From positions 1,674,001 through 1,738,000 of the forward strand of contig NZ_BNBE01000001.1 of assembly GCF_014654895.1 (NCBI RefSeq): DNA of 64,000 nucleotides, given 5' to 3'. This DNA comes from Streptomyces filamentosus (GTDB lineage: Bacteria; Actinomycetota; Actinomycetes; Streptomycetales; Streptomycetaceae). The notes under the pieces were generated by a model. That model made no database searches. It was not told the origin of the DNA and saw only the letters and a program-made list of their open reading frames with translations. The position numbers and the translations under genes are program-made. The number at the start of each line of letters is the position of its first letter. Within the stretch, counting starts at the first letter, position 1. Below are positions 60,411-64,000 of the stretch, in pieces.

Positions 60411-61850
60411 TCAGCCCTCGTCCGCGGTCTTTCGGGTGTGCAACTGCCGTGCCACTTCCGCGATCGAGCCCGACAGGGAGGGGTACACGGTGAAAGCATT
60501 TGCGATCTGTTCGACCGTCAGATTGTTGTCGACCGCGATCGAGATCGGGTGGATCAGCTCGCTCGCCCGGGGGGCGACGACGCAGCCGCCGACCACGATG
60601 CCGGTGCCGGGACGGCAGAAGATCTTCACGAAGCCGTCGCGGATGCCCTGCATCTTGGCGCGGGGGTTGCGCAGCAGCGGAAGCTTGACGACCTTGGCGT
60701 CGATCTTGCCCGCGTCCACGTCGGCCTGGGTGTAGCCGACGGTGGCGATCTCGGGGTCGGTGAAGACGTTCGAGGAGACCGTCTTCAGGTTGAGCGGGGC
60801 CACCGCGTCGCCGAGGAAGTGGTACATCGCGATCCGGCCCTGCATGGCGGCGACCGAGGCGAGCGCGAAGACGCCCGTGACGTCGCCGGCCGCGTACACG
60901 CCGGGGGCGGAGGTGCGGGAGACCCTGTCGGTCCAGATGTGGCCGGACTCCTTGAGCCTGACCCCGGCCTCCTCCAGGCCCATCCCGGCGCTGTTCGGGA
61001 TGGCGCCGACGGCCATCAGGCAGTGGGTGCCGGAGATGACCCGGCCGTCCGACAGGGTGACCTCGACCCGGTCGCCGACCCGCTTGGCGGACTCGGCGCG
61101 GGAGCGGGCCATGACGTTCATGCCGCGGCGGCGGAAGACGTCCTCCAGGACGGCGGCGGCGTCCGGGTCCTCGCCGGGCAGGACGCGGTCGCGGGAGGAG
61201 ACGAGCGTGACGCGGGAGCCGAGCGCCTGGTAGGCGCCGGCGAACTCCGCGCCGGTCACGCCGGAGCCGACCACGATGAGCTCCTCCGGGAGCTCCTTGA
61301 GGTCGTAGACCTGCGTCCAGTTCAGGATCCGCTCGCCGTCCGGCTTGGCGTCGGGGAGCTCGCGGGGGTGGCCGCCGGTCGCGATCAGCACGGCGTCGGC
61401 GGTCAGCGTCTCCTCGGTGCCGTCGGCCGCGGTGACGACCACCTGGCGGGAGCCGTCCACGGCCTGGCGGCCGGAGAGCCGGCCCCGGCCGCGCAGCACG
61501 CGGGCGCCGGCCCGGGTGACGGAGGCGGTGATGTCGTGCGACTGGGCGAGCGCGAGGCGCTTCACCCGTCGGTTGACCTTGCCGAGGTCCACGCCGACGA
61601 CGCGGGCGGCCTGCTCCACGTGCGGGGTGTCGTCCGCCACGATGATGCCCAGCTCCTCGTAGGAGGAGTCGAAGGTGGTCATCACCTCGGCGGTGGCGAT
61701 CAGGGTCTTGGAGGGGACGCAGTCGGTCAGGACGGACGCGCCGCCGAGGCCGTCGCAGTCCACGACGGTCACCTCCGCGCCGAGTTGGGCGCCCACCAGG
61801 GCCGCCTCGTATCCGCCGGGTCCGCCGCCGATGATCACGATCCGGGTCAC
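60411..61850 (-). CDS. lpdA: NAD(P)H-quinone dehydrogenase, LpdA-type flavoprotein
   Basis: 479-aa member of the pyridine nucleotide-disulfide reductase family. FAD site RIVIIGGGPGGYEAALVGAQ; NAD(P) site IVVGSGVTGAEFAGAYQALG; second FAD motif GVYAAGDVTGVFALASVA; C-terminal interface domain YPSLSGSIAEVARQL. The redox-active CxxxxC is reduced to GGASVLTDCVPSK, lacking the first Cys, as in mycobacterial LpdA (Rv3303c), which is a quinone reductase, not a lipoamide dehydrogenase. I name it accordingly. The start is MTRIVIIGGGPGG, which is also the end of the 5' region with the 25-bp tandem repeats. Confidence 0.9.
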   Translation of the reverse strand: MTRIVIIGGGPGGYEAALVGAQLGAEVTVVDCDGLGGASVLTDCVPSKTLIATAEVMTTFDSSYEELGIIVADDTPHVEQAARVVGVDLGKVNRRVKRLALAQSHDITASVTRAGARVLRGRGRLSGRQAVDGSRQVVVTAADGTEETLTADAVLIATGGHPRELPDAKPDGERILNWTQVYDLKELPEELIVVGSGVTGAEFAGAYQALGSRVTLVSSRDRVLPGEDPDAAAVLEDVFRRRGMNVMARSRAESAKRVGDRVEVTLSDGRVISGTHCLMAVGAIPNSAGMGLEEAGVRLKESGHIWTDRVSRTSAPGVYAAGDVTGVFALASVAAMQGRIAMYHFLGDAVAPLNLKTVSSNVFTDPEIATVGYTQADVDAGKIDAKVVKLPLLRNPRAKMQGIRDGFVKIFCRPGTGIVVGGCVVAPRASELIHPISIAVDNNLTVEQIANAFTVYPSLSGSIAEVARQLHTRKTADEG

Positions 61851-61909
61851 TGGGATCTACGCCTCGCGCTCTCGTTCTGCCGGGGGTGTGCGGCCCCCGC
61901 TGGGTTGCG

Positions 61910-61964
61910 GTGCGTACGCCATTGTCCCGCACGCCTCAAGTGCGTACCCCATTGTCCCGCACGC
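61910..61964. repeat. Two tandem 25-bp repeats upstream of the quinone reductase gene
   Basis: GTGCGTACGCCATTGTCCCG-CACGC occurs at 61910-61934 and again, with one C for G, at 61940-61964, 30 bp apart. The unit contains GTGCG..CGCAC arms. It lies in the divergent control region of the lpdA and cyclotransferase genes and may bind a regulator. Confidence 0.7.
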
Positions 61965-62172
61965 GGCGCACTCCCTCGCGCCGGGGCCGGGAACACCCGG
62001 GGAAAGTTCCGGGAGAGCCGGAGGGGGAAGGGGGCGCCGGGGCCCCGGAGGCCGGGTCCGCGAGGCCCGGGAGCCGGGTCCCCGCGCCCCCGGCCCCCCC
62101 TGCGGCCGGGGGCGCGGGGGTCCCCCGTACGGCCGCCACCTCGGCGTTCGCGGGTTGGCCGGGTCCCTCCCG
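61965..62172. other. GC-rich non-coding stretch
   Basis: About 200 bp rich in CCGG/GGGG runs. An open frame leads into the cyclotransferase gene but has no start signal or known motif; I see no gene here. Confidence 0.45.
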
Positions 62173-62178
62173 TACCCT
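62173..62178 (+). promoter_or_regulatory. -10 box for a leaderless mRNA
   Basis: TACCCT ends 7 nt before the ATG at 62186, without a ribosome site, the usual layout of leaderless Streptomyces genes. Confidence 0.5.
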
Positions 62179-62185
62179 CGGTGCC

Positions 62186-62623
62186 ATGTCGCTCTACGCC
62201 GCCTACGCCGGCAACCTCGACGCGCGGCTGATGAGCCGCCGCGCCCCGCACTCCCCCCTGCGCGGCACCGGCTGGCTGAACGGCTGGCGGCTCACCTTCG
62301 GCGGGGAGCAGATGGGCTGGGAGGGGGCGCTCGCCACCCTCGTCGAGGCCCCCCGCCAGCAGGTCTTCGTGGCCCTCTACGACATCGCCCCGATGGACGA
62401 GGACTCCATGGACCGCTGGGAGGGCGTCGGGCTCGACATCTACCGGCGGATGCGGGTCCGGGTGCACACCCTCGACGGCGACGAGCCCGCCTGGGTGTAC
62501 GTGCTCAACGCCTACGAGGGCGGCCTGCCGTCCGCCCGCTACCTCGGCGAGGTCGCCGACGCGGCCGAGTCCGCGGGAGCTCCGCACGACTACGTCATGG
62601 AGCTCCGCAAGCGGCCCTGCTGA
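62186..62623 (+). CDS. Gamma-glutamylcyclotransferase-like protein
   Basis: 145-aa protein of the GGCT/AIG2 fold: YAAYAGNLDARLMSRR corresponds to the YGxNL substrate loop with Asn and Leu kept, FGGEQMGWEGALATLV follows, and DSMDRWEGVGLDIYRRMRV contains the acidic residue used as the general base. It may cleave gamma-glutamyl amino acids to oxoproline or act on another gamma-glutamylamine; mycothiol-making bacteria lack glutathione, so the substrate is open. It is divergent from lpdA. Confidence 0.85.
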   Translation: MSLYAAYAGNLDARLMSRRAPHSPLRGTGWLNGWRLTFGGEQMGWEGALATLVEAPRQQVFVALYDIAPMDEDSMDRWEGVGLDIYRRMRVRVHTLDGDEPAWVYVLNAYEGGLPSARYLGEVADAAESAGAPHDYVMELRKRPC

Positions 62624-62786
62624 AAGCGGGACGGCGGCGGATTCGTCGGAAACGACAAGACAACGATCGCATGTCCGTCCGCACTGTCATCTACGCGCGT
62701 AGGAATTCTCCGGCTAGGCTTCTTCGGACACGAATTCCGTCCGGGGACACCCCCCTCGGACCCCCTCCCCGAGGCGAGAAGAGCCA

Positions 62787-63590
62787 GTGAACGCTACTGC
62801 CACCCCGTACGAGGCCGCCGAGGCCGCGGCCGCGCGCCTGCGCGAGCTCACCGGAGTCGAGACCCACGACGTCGCCCTGGTCATGGGCTCCGGCTGGGCC
62901 CCGGCCGTCGACGCCCTGGGCGCCCCCGAGGCCGAGTTCCCGGTGACCGACCTCCCCGGCTTCCCGCCGCCGGCCGTCGAGGGCCACGGCGGCAAGGTCC
63001 GCTCGTACAAGATCGGCGAGAAGCGCGCCCTGGTCTTCCTCGGCCGCACCCACTTCTACGAGGGCCGCGGCGTCGCCGCCGTCGCGCACGGCGTCCGCAC
63101 CGCCGTCGCCGCCGGCGTGAAGACCGTCGTCCTCACCAACGGCTGCGGCGGCCTCCGCGAGGGCATGCGCCCCGGCCAGCCGGTCCTCATCAGCGACCAC
63201 ATCAACCTCACCGCCGCCTCCCCCATCGTCGGCGCGAACTTCGTCGACCTCACCGACCTGTACTCGCCGCGGCTGCGGGCGCTGTGCAAGGAGGTCGACG
63301 AGACGCTGGAGGAGGGCGTGTACGTCCAGTTCCCCGGCCCCCACTACGAGACGCCCGCCGAGATCAACATGGTCCGCGTCATGGGCGGCGACCTCGTCGG
63401 CATGTCCACCGTCCTGGAGGCCATCGCCGCGCGCGAGGCCGGTGCGGAGGTGCTCGGCATCTCGCTCGTCACCAACCTGGCGGCGGGGCTCTCCGGCGAG
63501 CCGCTGAACCACGAGGAGGTCCTCCAGGCGGGGCGCGACTCCGCGGCGCGGATGGGCGAACTGCTGACGCGGGTGCTGGACCGGATCTGA
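62787..63590 (+). CDS. Purine nucleoside phosphorylase
   Basis: 267-aa trimeric-type (class II, DeoD/PunA) phosphorylase: [14 protein letters not shown] with the phosphate-binding Ser, [45 protein letters not shown] and [19 protein letters not shown] (purine and phosphate contacts). It splits inosine and guanosine to the base and ribose-1-phosphate. GTG 62787 follows GAGAAGAG. It precedes a phosphosugar mutase that would turn the ribose-1-phosphate into the 5-phosphate, so the two form a salvage pair. Confidence 0.94.
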   Translation: MNATATPYEAAEAAAARLRELTGVETHDVALVMGSGWAPAVDALGAPEAEFPVTDLPGFPPPAVEGHGGKVRSYKIGEKRALVFLGRTHFYEGRGVAAVAHGVRTAVAAGVKTVVLTNGCGGLREGMRPGQPVLISDHINLTAASPIVGANFVDLTDLYSPRLRALCKEVDETLEEGVYVQFPGPHYETPAEINMVRVMGGDLVGMSTVLEAIAAREAGAEVLGISLVTNLAAGLSGEPLNHEEVLQAGRDSAARMGELLTRVLDRI

Positions 63591-63775
63591 CGCGCCGGGG
63601 CGGGCGCGGGGAGGCCGGACCGCCGCGCGGGGCCTCTCCCCCGCCCCGCCCCTTCCCGGAACCGGGGCTCCGCCCCGTTACGCGCCCCCTCCTCCCGGGG
63701 AGAAGGAACGGACCCGCTCGAATCCCGTCGTACATCGAGCCGCACACCGAGTCGTACACCGAAAGGCACACCACC

Positions 63776-64000
63776 GTGACGCAGGACGATCTCCTCGCCC
63801 GGGCCCAGGCCTGGCTCGCCGAGGACCCCGACAGCGAGACCCGCGACGAACTGGCCGCGCTGATCGAGAGCGGGGACCGGGCGGCGCTGGCCGCGCGGTT
63901 CGCCGGGACGCTGCAGTTCGGCACCGCGGGGCTCCGCGGGGAGCTGGGCGCGGGGCCGATGCGGATGAACCGGGCCGTGGTGATCCGGGCCGCCGCGGGT
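63776..64000 (+). CDS. Phospho-sugar mutase, N-terminal part (cut by window end)
   Basis: GTG 63776 opens a frame that reads VTQDDLLARAQAWLAEDPDS, RDELAALIESGDRAALAARF and LQFGTAGLRGELGAGPMRMN, the N-terminal signature of the phosphoglucomutase/phosphomannomutase family (PGM2-like group). The catalytic Ser motif lies beyond the window. It follows the purine nucleoside phosphorylase after 185 bp, so it probably converts the ribose-1-phosphate, or hexose-1-phosphates, to the 5- or 6-phosphate form. Confidence 0.9.
   Translation, partial: MTQDDLLARAQAWLAEDPDSETRDELAALIESGDRAALAARFAGTLQFGTAGLRGELGAGPMRMNRAVVIRAAAG

Noticed and set aside
61886..62185. 100-residue N-terminal extension of the cyclotransferase
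   Set aside because: It crosses the 25-bp tandem repeats, is Arg/Pro-rich without motif, and the ATG at 62186 starts the conserved fold.

Overview
The window is linear Streptomyces chromosome. It is very GC-rich, with strong third-position G/C in the coding frames. It carries rodlins and a chaplin, mycothiol metabolism (mca), a split acyl-CoA carboxylase (pccB, accE, accA2), AICE-type integrase/Xis/RepSA genes and many GTG starts. From about 31.9 kb to the right end the gene order (mca, greA, ABC exporter, ilvA, cystathionine gamma-synthase, msrA, L,D-transpeptidase, hutH, GGDEF protein, enoyl-CoA hydratase, adenylate cyclase, birA, pccB, accE, maf, accA2, deoR, quinone reductase, pnp, phosphosugar mutase) is, from memory, that of the conserved core of Streptomyces chromosomes. 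All functions are inferred from sequence.

Left part (1-7.8 kb): the start of a secreted protein, an ATP-grasp enzyme translationally coupled to a collapsed flavin oxidoreductase gene, and an aerial-hyphae surface cluster. The cluster has one short chaplin and three rodlins. All three rodlins have the same promoter-like signature (CGGAAC-N16-AGTTGA) that resembles the sigma-BldN consensus. An LCP-family cell-wall ligase gene lies between rodlins two and three. A DUF255/thioredoxin-domain gene follows.

Middle part (7.6-31.7 kb): a roughly 24-kb accessory island. Its two edges carry an imperfect 175/183-bp direct repeat of the 5' end of the DUF255 gene. Inside are a Uma2-family nuclease, two secreted FG-GAP (beta-propeller) proteins, and a 2233-aa secreted RHS/Hint polymorphic toxin with a putative immunity gene. 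A small AICE-like element (integrase, Xis, RepSA-like initiator, GntR regulator, PIN toxin-antitoxin pair, no transfer gene) comes next. After it lies a displaced orphan RHS tip with its own putative immunity gene, the C-terminal stub of a second integrase, and a degenerate IS3-family element. Remnants of two IS5-like elements and a duplicated tail of the large FG-GAP gene record repeated rearrangement. The tip and orphan-tip arrangement fits an RHS toxin whose C-terminal module is swapped by recombination at the Hint end.

Right part (31.8-64 kb): housekeeping genes. Sulfur and thiol metabolism (mca, metB-like, msrA), branched-chain and histidine metabolism (ilvA, hutH), cell-wall cross-linking (L,D-transpeptidase), nucleotide second messengers (GGDEF protein, adenylate cyclase), and the biotin-dependent acyl-CoA carboxylase set (birA, pccB, accE, accA2). 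A divergent MFS/TetR pair with a clear operator, and small membrane or surface proteins, are interspersed. The last gene is cut by the window end. I see no rRNA genes, tRNA genes or CRISPR arrays.
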